Assembly: GCF_003416895.1 (NCBI RefSeq)
Contig: NZ_QVIO01000003.1
Location: 248,001 to 312,000, forward strand
DNA: 64,000 nucleotides
DNA from: Duganella sp. BJB476
Lineage (GTDB): Bacteria > Pseudomonadota > Gammaproteobacteria > Burkholderiales > Burkholderiaceae_D
Direction: 5' to 3'
A program made the translations under genes and the position numbers. Positions 18,185 through 27,571 of the stretch are shown here, one piece after another; position 1 is the first letter of the stretch, and every line of letters starts with the position of its first letter. The notes under the pieces are model-generated. The model was given only the letters and a program-made list of their open reading frames with translations, was not told the origin of the DNA and ran no database searches.

Positions 18185-19045
18185 CTAGGCACCGCCAACC
18201 GTGATACCTCCGCTGGGTACCAACAGGTAGCCAACGAAACGGAAATGCGCAAAGTTCACATATTTGCCCGATTGGCACCCCAGCAATGCCTGGGCCACAT
18301 TGTCATCGATCGGCACATAGCGCGCAGTACGACCGGGCTTGGAAGGCGGCCAAAGCGCCGCCCCGGTTTCCACCTCCGAGCCCAGACCGCCATTCTTATG
18401 GCTCCACAGGCCAGTAGACGAATCGCGCCGCATGAAATGAAAGCCGTCATCCTTGGCCACCATGCCGACCAGATAATGCGTGCTGCCGGCGCGTGCGATC
18501 GGAGGAAACGAAACAGGAGGGTATTCGCCGTCCGCCGGCCCGGACAGGATTTCGACCGTGCGGCCGCACGCTCGCGCATCGTCCACCACCCCTTCCAACA
18601 AGCTGTAGTGGTAGCGGACTTTTTGCTGTTGTTGCTGCCAGCGCCGATCCGCTGAATCGACCTTGTGTCCCGCAGCTACGCCGGGGGTTGGCACCCGGCC
18701 GGCGAATACCTTGCATTTCATGGCATAGGCATAGCAATTGGCCATGGTGTTCCAACCGGTCTCAATCGCCGGCAATAACAGGGCCTGCTGCTCGTTCATC
18801 CAGGCCTTGAAGTCGGCCAGCGAACCGTTACGATTGCGTACGGACACATGCACGTCGGCCTTGGAACTGGCCCAGTCATCGTAAGCATCCTGCAGGAGAT
18901 ATAGCGCCTTCTGTTTGTTAAACTCATTGGCAAACTGAAAAGCGCGCAAGCTTTCATCGACCGCCTGCAACAAGAGCGAGCGTTGGCTGGCCTTGATGGT
19001 CGATGTCTCACGTATCCATGTCTCCTGCGTCCAATTTCTGGGCAT
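18185..19045 (-). CDS. hypothetical protein with Cys/His motifs suggestive of a papain-fold hydrolase
   Basis: 286 residues from the ATG at 19045, chosen because GGAGGA lies 6 bases upstream; an earlier ATG at 19087 has no ribosome site. The N-terminal 110 residues are helical. The C-terminal part has NCYAYAMKC, then PPIARAGSTHYLVGMV and DGFHFMRRDSSTGLWSHKNG. The NCYxYA ... H-F-x-R ... WSHKxG arrangement is seen in uncharacterised proteins that may use Cys and His catalytically. There is no signal peptide. Function unknown; a toxin or effector-like enzyme is only a guess. Confidence 0.65.
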   Translation of the reverse strand: MPRNWTQETWIRETSTIKASQRSLLLQAVDESLRAFQFANEFNKQKALYLLQDAYDDWASSKADVHVSVRNRNGSLADFKAWMNEQQALLLPAIETGWNTMANCYAYAMKCKVFAGRVPTPGVAAGHKVDSADRRWQQQQQKVRYHYSLLEGVVDDARACGRTVEILSGPADGEYPPVSFPPIARAGSTHYLVGMVAKDDGFHFMRRDSSTGLWSHKNGGLGSEVETGAALWPPSKPGRTARYVPIDDNVAQALLGCQSGKYVNFAHFRFVGYLLVPSGGITVGGA

Positions 19046-19267
19046 GCCCGTCCTCCGCGTATTGGTTGGCAATATGGTCTGCCGCACAAGTTTAACAGGA
19101 TGCTCAGCAAATACTCCTGAGAAGGAGTCCCTCCGTTACGCAGTTTGATCGAAAGGATCAAAACTCCTGGCTACTCTCCGCGCTACGCTTATGGAAGCCC
19201 CCTCCGGAGCCCTCGATGACAATAGCAATTCCTCACGCAGCCTGGCTGTTCGGCGTAGAATTTCATC

Positions 19268-19582
19268 ATGCGAACCGTGGCTGAAACGCCTGTTTTCGTC
19301 GGCTACGCCGCCGAAGTCTGGAGCGATACCGAACGCACGGAGTTCATATCGTGGATCGCGAGCCATCCGGATGCGGGTGATGTTATTCCTGGCAGTGGCG
19401 GGTGCCGAAAGGTAAGATGGTCGCGGCGGGGACAAGGCAAGCGAGGCGGGGCAAGAGTGATCTATTTTTGCGGTGCAGACGAGGTTATCTGGCTACTTAT
19501 CGTCTATGCAAAATCCGAATTCGACAAGCTACCGACAACCTTCCTTGCCGAATTAAAAAAGGAAATTAGAGATGCCATCTGA
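19268..19582 (+). CDS. RelE/ParE (HigB-like) family toxin
   Basis: 104 residues. The order ETPVFVGYAAEVW, AGDVIPGSGGCRKVRWSR, GKRGGARVIYF, then IWLLIVYAKSE is the signature of HigB-2/RelE-type toxins, which cut mRNA on the ribosome in characterised members. The gene overlaps the following antitoxin gene by 11 bases, toxin first, as in higBA. The conserved basic residues RKVRW and KRGG are kept, so an active toxin is likely. No clear ribosome site is visible in front of the ATG. Confidence 0.85.
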   Translation: MRTVAETPVFVGYAAEVWSDTERTEFISWIASHPDAGDVIPGSGGCRKVRWSRRGQGKRGGARVIYFCGADEVIWLLIVYAKSEFDKLPTTFLAELKKEIRDAI

Positions 19583-19796
19583 GAAAGAACAGTTCCAACG
19601 CGATTTACTGGAGTCAGCAAAACAAATGCGTTCAGGGCAAGCAACACGGATAACGCAACTGGAACCGCAACAAACGGCAGGAGGTGCGGTAGATGTATCA
19701 TTGCGCCTCCCCGTTGACGTTATCGAGCGCTGGAAAGCCACCGGCCCAGGATGGCAGCAACGCATGAGCGACTTGCTCAGTAAAACGGCGCCCTAG
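19572..19796 (+). CDS. putative antitoxin with BrnA-like C-terminus
   Basis: 74 residues. The N-terminus (FQRDLLESAKQMRSGQATR) looks like the first helix of HigA/NadS antitoxins that pair with this toxin class. Instead of the expected Xre helix-turn-helix, the C-terminus reads VDVSLRLPVDVIERWKATGP followed by GWQQRMSDLL, which resembles the ribbon-helix-helix end of BrnA antitoxins. If so, DNA binding is by RHH, not HTH. It overlaps the toxin by 11 bases, and its stop lies inside a strong hairpin shared with eda. Confidence 0.72.
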   Translation: MPSEKEQFQRDLLESAKQMRSGQATRITQLEPQQTAGGAVDVSLRLPVDVIERWKATGPGWQQRMSDLLSKTAP

Positions 19797-19805
19797 GCGC
19801 CGTTT
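19783..19805. terminator. bidirectional hairpin between antitoxin gene and eda
   Basis: AAACGGCGCC at 19783-19792 and GGCGCCGTTT at 19796-19805 form a perfect 10-bp stem with a 3-base loop. The A and T ends give a short U-run in either direction, so it can end both the antitoxin transcript and the convergent edd-eda transcript. The antitoxin stop codon TAG (19794-19796) falls in the loop and the first base of the second arm. Confidence 0.85.
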
Positions 19806-19809
19806 GATC

Positions 19810-20433
19810 TTACCGCAGGCCGCTGGCCGCCTTGGCCAGGTCCGTGATGCGCTGCCAGTCGCCGGCGGCGATGGCGTCTTTCGGCGTCAGCCACGAGCCG
19901 CCTACGCAGGCCACGTTTTTCAGCGCCAGGAACTGCGACGCGGTCTCTTGCGAGATGCCGCCGGTCGGGCAAAACATCACGTCCGGCAGCGGACCGCCAA
20001 TCGCGTTCAGCATGCCGATGCCGCCCGCCGGCACCGCCGGGAACAGCTTCAACTGACGGAAGCCATGCTCACGCGCCGCCATCACTTCCGACGGCGTCAT
20101 CACGCCCGGCAGCAGCGGCAGGCCGCTGCTCTTGGCGGCGGCGATCAGCGCCGACGTCAAGCCCGGCGACACGCCGAACACCGCACCCGCATCACGCGCG
20201 GCGGCAAATTCTTCCGGCTGCGTCAAGGTGCCGACGCCGACGATGGCACCTTCCACTTCCGACATGGCCTTGATCGCGGCCAGGCCGTGCTTGGTGCGCA
20301 GCGTCACTTCCAGCACGCGGATGCCGCCGGCCACCAGCGCGCGCGCCAGCGGTACTGCATGTTCAGGTTCGTCAATCGCGATCACTGGGATCACGGCCGA
20401 GGTACGCATAATGTCGAGCAGAGTCATGGTCAT
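19810..20433 (-). CDS. eda: KDPG aldolase (2-dehydro-3-deoxyphosphogluconate aldolase)
   Basis: 207 residues. Splits KDPG into pyruvate and glyceraldehyde-3-phosphate, last step of the Entner-Doudoroff path. Motifs: [20 protein letters not shown] with the catalytic Glu, [11 protein letters not shown], and FRQLKLFPA with the Schiff-base Lys, then MFCPTGGIS. Start ATG at 20433 lies 4 bases after the edd stop, so the two form an edd-eda operon; the ATG at 20427 is an alternative. Control is by the HexR-type site upstream of edd. Confidence 0.95.
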   Translation of the reverse strand: MTMTLLDIMRTSAVIPVIAIDEPEHAVPLARALVAGGIRVLEVTLRTKHGLAAIKAMSEVEGAIVGVGTLTQPEEFAAARDAGAVFGVSPGLTSALIAAAKSSGLPLLPGVMTPSEVMAAREHGFRQLKLFPAVPAGGIGMLNAIGGPLPDVMFCPTGGISQETASQFLALKNVACVGGSWLTPKDAIAAGDWQRITDLAKAASGLR

Positions 20434-20436
20434 GAT

Positions 20437-22359
20437 TTACGCATCTTTCTTCATCGAGTAATCTTCATCGGAACCTGGCACGGTATTGCCGACCGGGTCT
20501 TTGTCATGCAGGCCTACCGTGGTGGCGATCGGCGACGGCAGCGCGAAGGTGGTCGCGCCCTTCTCCGCTTCGCACACGCTGTTGCGGAACATGGCGAACA
20601 GCTCGCGGCCCATGCCCACGCCATTCGGCGTCAGGTCGGCCGTGGCCAGTGAGCGCGCATGCCATACGCTCGATTCGACCAGCGCCTCCAGCGTGCCGCT
20701 GCGGGCGCAGACGCGGATGATGTCGCCGTCGCGCACCAAGCCCAAAGGACCGCCGGCCAGCACCTCAGGCGACACGTGGATCGCCGCCGGCACCTTGCCC
20801 GACGCGCCAGACATGCGGCCGTCGGTGACCAGCGCCACGTGGCGGCCGGCGTCTTGCAGGTTGGCCAACGCCGGCGTCAGCGCGTGCAGTTCCGGCATGC
20901 CGTTGGCGCGCGGGCCCTGGAAGCGCAGCACGGCGACGAAGTCGCGATCGAGTTGGCCCGCCTTGTAGGCGTCCATGAAATCTTCCTGCGAGTTGAACAC
21001 CAGCGCCGGCGCTTCCACCGTCTGATGCTCAGGCTTGACGGCCGAAACCTTCATCACGGCGCGGCCCAGGTTGCCCTGTACCAGCACGGTGCCGCCGTCC
21101 GGCGAGAACGGCGCGGTGATCTTGCGCAGCACCGCTTCGTCGCCCGACTCGGTCGGCGAATCCTTCCAGACCACGCCCTTGCCTGCTTCGCCCAGGAACG
21201 GCTCGGCGCAGTGCGCGCGCAGGCCCTTGCCCAGGATGGTGGTGACGTCGTCGTGCAGCAGGCCGCCATCCAGCAGTTCGCGGATGACGAAACCGGTGCC
21301 GCCGGCGGCGTGGAAGTGGTTCACGTCGGCGTTGCCGTTCGGGTAGATGCGCGTCAGCAGCGGCACTACTTTCGACAGCTCGTCGAAGTCGTTCCAGTCG
21401 ATGACGATGCCGGCCGCCTTGGCGATGGCCACCAGGTGCAGCGTATGGTTGGTCGAACCGCCGGTGGTCAGCAACGCAACGATGGCGTTGACGATGCACT
21501 TCTCATCGACCACATGGCCGACCGGCAGGTATTCCTGCGATTGCGCGGTGATGACGGCGGCGCGCTTGGCGGCAGCCTTGGTCAGTTCGTCGCGCAGCGG
21601 GGTGTTCGGGGTGATGAAGGCGGCGCCCGGCAGATGCAGGCCCATGACTTCCATCAGCATCTGGTTGCTGTTGGCGGTGCCGTAGAAGGTACAGGTGCCG
21701 GCACTGTGGTAGGACTGCGATTCGCCTTCCAGCAGCTCGGCGCGGCCGACTTTACCTTGCGCGTACAGCTGGCGGATCTTGGCTTTCTCGGAGTTCGACA
21801 GGCCGGTGGTCATCGGGCCGGCCGGCACGAACACCGCAGGCAGGTGGCCGAAGTGCAGCGCGCCGATCAGCAGGCCGGGTACAATCTTGTCGCACACGCC
21901 CAGGTAGACGGCGGAGTCGAACATATTGTGCGACAGCGCGATGGCGGTCGCCATGGCGATGGCGTCGCGCGAGAACAGCGACAGTTCCATGCCCGGCTGG
22001 CCCTGGGTGACGCCGTCGCACATGGCGGGCGTGCCACCGGCGTACTGGGCGACCGCGCCGACTTCGCGCACCGCATCCTTGATCAGCGCCGGGAAGCCTT
22101 CGAACGGCTGGTGGGCCGACAGCATGTCGTTGTAGGCCGAGACGATCGCCACCGATGGCTTCTTGAGTTCCTTCAGCGACAGCTTGTCGTTGGCGGGGAA
22201 AGCGGCAAAGCCGTGGGCCAGGTTGGTGCAGGCCAGGGCGCCGCGCTGGACGCCTTTGACGCGGGCAGCTTCAAGATGGGCCAGGTAAGCGCCGCGCGAT
22301 GGTTTGCTGCGCTGGATAATGCGTGCGGTGACGGTTTCTAGGACTGGATGCAACGCCAT
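20437..22359 (-). CDS. edd: 6-phosphogluconate dehydratase
   Basis: 640 residues, typically about 600. IlvD/Edd family [4Fe-4S] dehydratase that turns 6-phosphogluconate into KDPG. Cluster cysteines sit in [28 protein letters not shown] and [14 protein letters not shown]. The C-terminal [22 protein letters not shown] is also diagnostic. AAGGAACG lies upstream of the ATG. A HexR-type palindrome 26-40 bases upstream explains co-regulation with pgi and zwf. Confidence 0.96.
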   Translation of the reverse strand: MALHPVLETVTARIIQRSKPSRGAYLAHLEAARVKGVQRGALACTNLAHGFAAFPANDKLSLKELKKPSVAIVSAYNDMLSAHQPFEGFPALIKDAVREVGAVAQYAGGTPAMCDGVTQGQPGMELSLFSRDAIAMATAIALSHNMFDSAVYLGVCDKIVPGLLIGALHFGHLPAVFVPAGPMTTGLSNSEKAKIRQLYAQGKVGRAELLEGESQSYHSAGTCTFYGTANSNQMLMEVMGLHLPGAAFITPNTPLRDELTKAAAKRAAVITAQSQEYLPVGHVVDEKCIVNAIVALLTTGGSTNHTLHLVAIAKAAGIVIDWNDFDELSKVVPLLTRIYPNGNADVNHFHAAGGTGFVIRELLDGGLLHDDVTTILGKGLRAHCAEPFLGEAGKGVVWKDSPTESGDEAVLRKITAPFSPDGGTVLVQGNLGRAVMKVSAVKPEHQTVEAPALVFNSQEDFMDAYKAGQLDRDFVAVLRFQGPRANGMPELHALTPALANLQDAGRHVALVTDGRMSGASGKVPAAIHVSPEVLAGGPLGLVRDGDIIRVCARSGTLEALVESSVWHARSLATADLTPNGVGMGRELFAMFRNSVCEAEKGATTFALPSPIATTVGLHDKDPVGNTVPGSDEDYSMKKDA

Positions 22360-22384
22360 GATCGTTCCTTATGAATGAATTCCG

Positions 22385-22399
22385 TGAAATTTTACTACA
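22385..22399 (-). promoter_or_regulatory. HexR-type operator upstream of edd-eda
   Basis: Read on the reverse strand the site is TGTAGTAAAATTTCA, close to the HexR palindrome TGTARTNNNNNYTACA described in gamma- and betaproteobacteria. It lies between the edd ATG and the divergent pgi promoter region, where a repressor released by KDPG would act. Recognised by pattern only. Confidence 0.8.
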
Positions 22400-22495
22400 A
22401 AATTTCGAATTCAGCCTACTTTTATTATCCCGCTGGCGCCTGAGGTATCAGACCACCCACGCTGCGCAGCCCGGAAAGGATAGTTTTGACGGAAC

Positions 22496-22510
22496 CGTAG
22501 TGAATTTACC
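22496..22510 (+). promoter_or_regulatory. HexR-type operator upstream of pgi
   Basis: CGTAGTGAATTTACC is an imperfect palindrome differing at the two outer bases from TGTAGTGAATTTACA, the HexR pattern. It lies 59-73 bases before the pgi ATG and about 100 bases from the edd-side site, so the divergent pair could be controlled together. Confidence 0.65.
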
Positions 22511-22568
22511 GGATTTTCATGTATCATTCACGCATCCCCTCCCTCAGACTTAACGACGCCACTCAATT

Positions 22569-24218
22569 ATGCGCCAGCCAGCACTGACCTCCACTCCCAG
22601 CTTCCAAGCCCTCGAATCCCATGCCGCCACCGCGAAACACTGGCAATTGCGCGAGCTGTTCGCAGCCGATGCGCAGCGCTTCCCCAAACTGACGGTGGAC
22701 GCGGCCGGCCTGTTCCTCGATTATTCGAAGAACCGCCTGGACGCCAGCACCATCGACCTGCTGCTGGACCTGGCCCGCGAACGCGGCGTGGAGCGCCAGC
22801 GCGACGCCATGCTGAATGGCGAGAAGATCAATCTTACCGAACATCGCGCGGTGCTGCACACGGCCCTGCGTATGCCGCGCGGCAAGGCGCTGACGGTGGA
22901 CGGCCAGGACATCGCGCACGACGTGCACGCGGTGCTGGACCACATCAAGGATTTCACCGACCGCGTGCGCAGCGGCGCCTGGCTGGGCCACACCGGCAAG
23001 CCGATCACCGACGTCGTCAACATCGGCATCGGTGGTTCGGACCTGGGTCCGAAGATGGCCGTGCTGGCATTGCGTTCGTATGCGCATCCGCGCCTGAAGA
23101 TGCACTTCGTCTCCAACGTCGACGGCCATGACATGGACGCCGCGCTGGCGCAGGTCAATCCCGAGACCACGCTGTTCATCATCGCCTCCAAGACCTTCGT
23201 CACCGCCGAGACAATGCTCAACGCCGGCACCGCCCGCAGCTGGTTCCTGCAATCGGCCAAGGAAGAAGACCTGGCGCGCCACTTCGTCGCCGTCTCCACC
23301 AACACCGAGGCGGTCAAAGCCTTCGGCATCGATCCTGCCAATATGTTCCCGTTCTGGGACTGGGTCGGCGGCCGTTATTCGGTATGGTCGGCGATCGGCC
23401 TGGCGGTGGCGCTGGCGGTGGGCTACGGCTACTTCACCGATTTCCTGGGCGGCGCGCATGCGATGGACGAACACTTCCGCGAGGCGCCGCTGGAGCAGAA
23501 CATGCCGGTACTGCTGGCGATGATCGGCTTCTGGAACCGCCAGTTCCTCAACGCCGCTTCGCTGTCGATCGCGCCGTATCACCAGGACCTGAGCCGCTTC
23601 CCGGCCTACCTGCAACAGCTGGACATGGAAAGCAACGGCAAGCGCGTCACGCGTGGCGGTGCCGAAGTCGACACGCCGACCTGCCCGGTGGTGTGGGGCG
23701 AGTGCGGCACCAATGCGCAACACGCTTACTTCCAGCTGCTGCACCAGGGCACCGACGTCACGCCGATCGACTTTATCGCCGCGCTGCGCGCCACGCATGA
23801 CCTGGCGGGACATCACGATTCGCTGCTGGCCAACTGCTTCGCGCAATCGGAAGCCTTCATGACCGGCAAGACCGCCGGCGAAGTGCGCGCCGACCTGACC
23901 GCGCAGAAGCTGAGCGAAGCCGAAATCGACGAACTGGTGCCGCACAAGACCTTCCCCGGCAACCGTCCGTCCAACACCATCCTGATGGACCAGTTGACGC
24001 CGTCCACGCTGGGCGCGCTGATCGCGCTGTACGAGCACAAGACCTTTGTGCAGGGCGTGATCTGGGACGTCAACAGCTTCGACCAGTGGGGCGTGGAACT
24101 GGGCAAGGTACTGGCCAAGAACATCCACGCGGAGCTGACCGGCGACATCAAGCCGGAACGCCACGACAGTTCCACCAATGGCCTGATCATCATGGCCAAA
24201 GCTGCGCAGCACATCTAA
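22569..24218 (+). CDS. pgi: glucose-6-phosphate isomerase
   Basis: 549 residues. Interconverts glucose-6-phosphate and fructose-6-phosphate. Two SIS subdomains with [15 protein letters not shown], then [34 protein letters not shown] (signature with WDWVGGRYS), and [22 protein letters not shown] with the catalytic Glu and His. Length as in E. coli Pgi. The SMP-30 gene begins 4 bases after the stop. Upstream there is a HexR-type site. In a strain using the Entner-Doudoroff path it probably works in the direction of fructose-6-phosphate recycling. Confidence 0.96.
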   Translation: MRQPALTSTPSFQALESHAATAKHWQLRELFAADAQRFPKLTVDAAGLFLDYSKNRLDASTIDLLLDLARERGVERQRDAMLNGEKINLTEHRAVLHTALRMPRGKALTVDGQDIAHDVHAVLDHIKDFTDRVRSGAWLGHTGKPITDVVNIGIGGSDLGPKMAVLALRSYAHPRLKMHFVSNVDGHDMDAALAQVNPETTLFIIASKTFVTAETMLNAGTARSWFLQSAKEEDLARHFVAVSTNTEAVKAFGIDPANMFPFWDWVGGRYSVWSAIGLAVALAVGYGYFTDFLGGAHAMDEHFREAPLEQNMPVLLAMIGFWNRQFLNAASLSIAPYHQDLSRFPAYLQQLDMESNGKRVTRGGAEVDTPTCPVVWGECGTNAQHAYFQLLHQGTDVTPIDFIAALRATHDLAGHHDSLLANCFAQSEAFMTGKTAGEVRADLTAQKLSEAEIDELVPHKTFPGNRPSNTILMDQLTPSTLGALIALYEHKTFVQGVIWDVNSFDQWGVELGKVLAKNIHAELTGDIKPERHDSSTNGLIIMAKAAQHI

Positions 24219-24222
24219 GACC

Positions 24223-25119
24223 ATGAGCACACCTCACATCGAAATCGCCTACGACGCCGTCATGCAAACCGGCGAGTGCCCGTTGTGGCACGCGCAGGAG
24301 CAGGCGCTGTACTGGGTCGACATCCCCGCCTTCACGGTGCACCGCCTCGATCCCGCCAGCGGCGCGCATCGTTCATGGAAGCTGTCGAGCGAACCGGCCA
24401 CGCTGGCCGTCAGCGACCAGGGCGGCCTGGTGGTCGCCATGCGCAGCGGCTTCGCGCACCTCGACACCAGCAGCGATGAAGTACGCCTGACCGAGATCGC
24501 CGCCGCACCCTACGACACCGCCATCACCCGCTTCAACGACGGCCACGTCGACGGCGCCGGACGCTTCTGGGTCGGCACCATCTACGAGCCGCGCGACAAG
24601 CCGGCCGCCGAGATGTTCGTGCTGGAACGCGGCGCGATCCGCAAGGCCTGGTCGGGCGGCATGACCAATTCGAATGGCTTGGGCTTCAGCCCGGACTACA
24701 GCGCCATGTACCACGCCGACACCAGCGCGCACCGCGTCACCAAACTGGACTTCGACGTCGCCACCGGCACGGTCTCCAACCAGCACCTGCTGCACCAGTT
24801 CTCGATGGACAAGGAGAACAACTACGGCGGCCGTCCCGACGGCGCCGCGGTCGATAGCGAAGGCAACTACTGGGTCGCGATGTTCGAAGGCGCGCGCCTG
24901 GTCAAGCTGTCGCCCACCGGCGAGTTGATCGGCGAGATCGCGCTGCCGGTGCGCTGCCCGACCATGATGGCCTTCGGCGGCGCCGACCTGCGCACGCTGT
25001 ACGTCACCAGCGCAGGCGCCCGTCCGGCGCCGGAACTGGCGCAGTTCCCGCTCAGCGGAAAACTGCTGTCCATCCGCGTCGACGTGGCCGGCCGCACGGA
25101 GCCGGCATATATCGAATAA
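24223..25119 (+). CDS. SMP-30/gluconolactonase (LRE family) protein
   Basis: 298 residues, six-bladed propeller of the SMP-30 type. The metal-binding residues expected for the family are in place: GECPLWH near the N-terminus (Glu), NDGHVDGAGRFWVGTI, MTNSNGLGFSPD and RPDGAAVDSEGNYWVA (Asn/Asp ligands). Family members hydrolyse sugar lactones. Its place between pgi and zwf, with no pgl gene in this unit, suggests that it opens gluconolactone or 6-phosphogluconolactone; this is inference. It is co-transcribed with pgi, with a 4-base gap. Confidence 0.88.
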   Translation: MSTPHIEIAYDAVMQTGECPLWHAQEQALYWVDIPAFTVHRLDPASGAHRSWKLSSEPATLAVSDQGGLVVAMRSGFAHLDTSSDEVRLTEIAAAPYDTAITRFNDGHVDGAGRFWVGTIYEPRDKPAAEMFVLERGAIRKAWSGGMTNSNGLGFSPDYSAMYHADTSAHRVTKLDFDVATGTVSNQHLLHQFSMDKENNYGGRPDGAAVDSEGNYWVAMFEGARLVKLSPTGELIGEIALPVRCPTMMAFGGADLRTLYVTSAGARPAPELAQFPLSGKLLSIRVDVAGRTEPAYIE

Positions 25120-25143
25120 ACTATATGCTGCAGTCGCAGCATA

Positions 25144-25158
25144 TGTAGTAAATTTTCT
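25144..25158 (+). promoter_or_regulatory. second, imperfect HexR-type site upstream of zwf
   Basis: TGTAGTAAATTTTCT carries an intact left half (TGTAGTAAATTT) and a degenerate right half. It lies 17 bases before the perfect copy at 25176, so it may be a secondary HexR binding site or a relic of a duplication. Confidence 0.5.
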
Positions 25159-25175
25159 TGCAAAACGACAAATCG

Positions 25176-25190
25176 TGTAGTAAATTTACA
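25176..25190 (+). promoter_or_regulatory. HexR operator upstream of zwf-hexR
   Basis: TGTAGTAAATTTACA is a near-perfect palindrome (TGTA-GTAAATT-TACA) that matches the HexR consensus. It lies 50-64 bases upstream of the zwf ATG. Because hexR follows zwf without a gap, the site also implies autoregulation. Confidence 0.88.
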
Positions 25191-25239
25191 GTCACGACTA
25201 GTAATCCCTCTTTCAGCACTCTACATACTGCGAATAATT

Positions 25240-26712
25240 ATGGCTCTTACCGATTTTGACCTGGTTCTGTTTGGCGGCAGCGGCGATCTGGCGATGCGCA
25301 AATTGCTGCCCGCGATGTACGCCCGCGATGTTGCCAATGACTTGCCCGCCACTGCCCGCATCATCTGCGTCGGCCGCGCCGACGCCAGCCAGCAGGACTT
25401 CCTGCACACGGTAGAGACCACGTCCAAGCCGCACATCAAATCGCCGGCAGTGACGCCGGCCGCGTGGGCCAAGTTCACCGCCCGCATCGTGTATGTGTCG
25501 CTCAACGCCACCGACTCCGACAGCTACAAGTCGCTGGTCGAGGCGCTGCGCAAGGACGAAGCCATCACCAAGGTCTACTACCTGGCGACGCCGCCGGCGA
25601 TCTTCTCGCAGATCTGCGAGAACCTCAAGGCCAACGGGCTGGTGACCAAGAACTCGCGCGTGGTGCTGGAAAAACCGCTGGGCCGCGACCTGGCCTCGGC
25701 CAAGCAGATCAACGCCGAAGTGGGCCAGGTCTTCGAGGAATCGCAGATCTACCGTATCGACCACTACCTGGGCAAGGAGACCGTGCAGAATCTGCTGGCC
25801 CTGCGCTTCGGTAACATCCTGTTCGAGCCGCTGTGGCGCCGCGAGTGGATCTCCGACGTGCAGATCACCATCGCCGAGAAGCTGGGCGTGGGCAACCGCA
25901 TGGGCTACTACGACACCTCGGGCGCGCTGCGCGACATGCTGCAGAACCATTTGCTGCAACTGCTGTGTATCGTCGCCATGGAACCGCCGACCTCGATCGC
26001 GCCGGACGCCGTGCGTGACGCCAAGCTGCAGGTGCTGCGTTCGCTGAAAAAATTCACCCCGACCACGCTGGCGCAGAACATCGTGCGCGGCCAGTACCGC
26101 GCCGGCCACGTCGATGGCAAGGCCGTGCCGAGCTATCGCGACGAACCGGATGCGCCGGAACATTCGCGCACCGAGACCTTCGTGGCGATGAAGGCGGAAA
26201 TCGACACCTGGCGTTGGGCCGGCGTGCCGTTCTACCTGCGTACCGGCAAGCGCATGGCCGACGGCCTGGCCGAGATCGTGGTGCGCTTCAAGCAGATCCC
26301 GCATTCGATCTTCGCGCAGCCGACCAACAGCTTCCAGCCCAACTCGCTGGTGATTCGCCTGCAGCCGGACGAAGGCCTGCGCATGAACCTGATGGCGAAG
26401 ACGCCGGGCGACGGCATGCGCCTGAAGCAGGCCGAGCTGGAGCTGGACTTCCGCGAATCGTTCAAGTCGCCGCGCATGGATGCTTACGAGCGCCTGCTGC
26501 TCGACGTGCTGCGCGGCCAGTTGACCCTGTTCATGCGCGGCGACGAGCTGGAAGCGGCGTGGGAATGGGTCGAGCCTATCCTGAACAACTGGGAAGCGGA
26601 CGACAGCTTCCCGATTCCTTACGCCTCCGGCACCTGGGGTCCGGCCGCCGCGTCGGCCCTGATCGGCCGCGACGGCCTGCAGTGGCGTGAAGAAGCTTTG
26701 CCTGAGGATTAA
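25240..26712 (+). CDS. zwf: glucose-6-phosphate 1-dehydrogenase
   Basis: 490 residues. Oxidises glucose-6-phosphate to 6-phosphogluconolactone with NAD(P)+. N-terminal Rossmann motif FGGSGDLAMRKLLPAMY (the GxxGDLA form), then YYLATPP, VLEKPLGRDL and the active-site RIDHYLGKETVQN. Length is standard. GAGGATTAA at the end gives the ribosome site for hexR, whose ATG follows the stop directly, so the pair is coupled. The promoter carries HexR sites. Confidence 0.96.
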   Translation: MALTDFDLVLFGGSGDLAMRKLLPAMYARDVANDLPATARIICVGRADASQQDFLHTVETTSKPHIKSPAVTPAAWAKFTARIVYVSLNATDSDSYKSLVEALRKDEAITKVYYLATPPAIFSQICENLKANGLVTKNSRVVLEKPLGRDLASAKQINAEVGQVFEESQIYRIDHYLGKETVQNLLALRFGNILFEPLWRREWISDVQITIAEKLGVGNRMGYYDTSGALRDMLQNHLLQLLCIVAMEPPTSIAPDAVRDAKLQVLRSLKKFTPTTLAQNIVRGQYRAGHVDGKAVPSYRDEPDAPEHSRTETFVAMKAEIDTWRWAGVPFYLRTGKRMADGLAEIVVRFKQIPHSIFAQPTNSFQPNSLVIRLQPDEGLRMNLMAKTPGDGMRLKQAELELDFRESFKSPRMDAYERLLLDVLRGQLTLFMRGDELEAAWEWVEPILNNWEADDSFPIPYASGTWGPAAASALIGRDGLQWREEALPED

Positions 26713-27567
26713 ATGCTTTTAGATTCCATCCGCACCCAGCTCGACTCGCTCTCCAAATCGGAGCGCAAGGTCGCGCTGGCCGTGCTTGATCATCCGGGCC
26801 AGACGGTCAGCCAGAACATCACGGCGCTCGCCAAGAGCGCGCAGGTGTCCGAGCCGACCGTGGTGCGTTTTTGCCGCACGCTGGGTTACGACGGCTGGCA
26901 TGAGTTCAAGCTCAAGCTGGCGCAAGGCCTGGCGCTGGCCCTGCCCGGCCTGAACGAACAGCCGACCCAGGACGACCTCGCGGCCGACCTGGTCAACAAG
27001 ATCTGCAGCCGTTCGATCAACACCCTGCTGGACCTGCGCAACAACCTCGACCCGGAAGCGATCCAGCGGGCGCTGGACATCCTGTCCAAGGCCAACAAGA
27101 TCGAGTTCTACGGCCAGGGCACCTCCGGCATCGTGGCGGCGGACGCACAGCACAAGTTCTTCCGCTCCGGCGTGCCGACGGTGGCCTATGCCGACCCGCA
27201 CATCCACAGCATCGCCGCCGCCCTGCTGCGCACCGGCGACGCGGTGGTGGCCATTTCGCAGCGCGGCAACAGCCCGTCGCTGGTGCGCTCGATCAAGCTG
27301 GCGCGCCGCGGCGGCGCCGACGTCATCGTGCTGGCGCCGTCCGGCACGCCGCTGGCGGACATGGCGACGGTGCTGATCCCGATCGACCTGATCTTCAACA
27401 TCGATCCCTACACACCGATCTCGGCGCGCCTGGCCTACCTGGTGGTGATCGATGTGCTGGCCGTAGGCCTGGCGCTGCAACGCGGCCCCGAATTCCGCAA
27501 GAAGATGCAGAACGCGCAGAAGGCCCTGCAAGAGTTCGACCTGCAATTCGATTCCTTCATCGGCTGA
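26713..27567 (+). CDS. hexR: HexR, MurR/RpiR family regulator of glucose metabolism
   Basis: 284 residues. N-terminal RpiR helix-turn-helix (SKSERKVALAVLDHP, ITALAKSAQVSEPTVVRFCRTLGYDGWHEF) and a C-terminal SIS sugar-phosphate domain (FYGQGTSGIVAADAQHKFF, VVAISQRGNSPSLVRSI). In characterised bacteria HexR represses zwf, edd, eda and pgi-type genes and is released by KDPG. The palindromes in front of edd, pgi and zwf in this window fit that role. Start follows the zwf stop with no gap; a hairpin lies just after the stop. Confidence 0.93.
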   Translation: MLLDSIRTQLDSLSKSERKVALAVLDHPGQTVSQNITALAKSAQVSEPTVVRFCRTLGYDGWHEFKLKLAQGLALALPGLNEQPTQDDLAADLVNKICSRSINTLLDLRNNLDPEAIQRALDILSKANKIEFYGQGTSGIVAADAQHKFFRSGVPTVAYADPHIHSIAAALLRTGDAVVAISQRGNSPSLVRSIKLARRGGADVIVLAPSGTPLADMATVLIPIDLIFNIDPYTPISARLAYLVVIDVLAVGLALQRGPEFRKKMQNAQKALQEFDLQFDSFIG

Positions 27568-27571
27568 GAGT

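Noticed and set aside
19136..19435. 99-codon reverse frame opposite the toxin gene
   Set aside because: Overlaps a toxin with clear family pattern on the other strand; no independent support.
20659..22341. Forward frame of 560 codons opposite edd
   Set aside because: edd has all cluster cysteines and a ribosome site; the opposite frame is a shadow.
22563..24230. Reverse frame of 555 codons opposite pgi
   Set aside because: pgi carries all family signatures; the reverse frame shows only compositional Gln/Arg/His bias.
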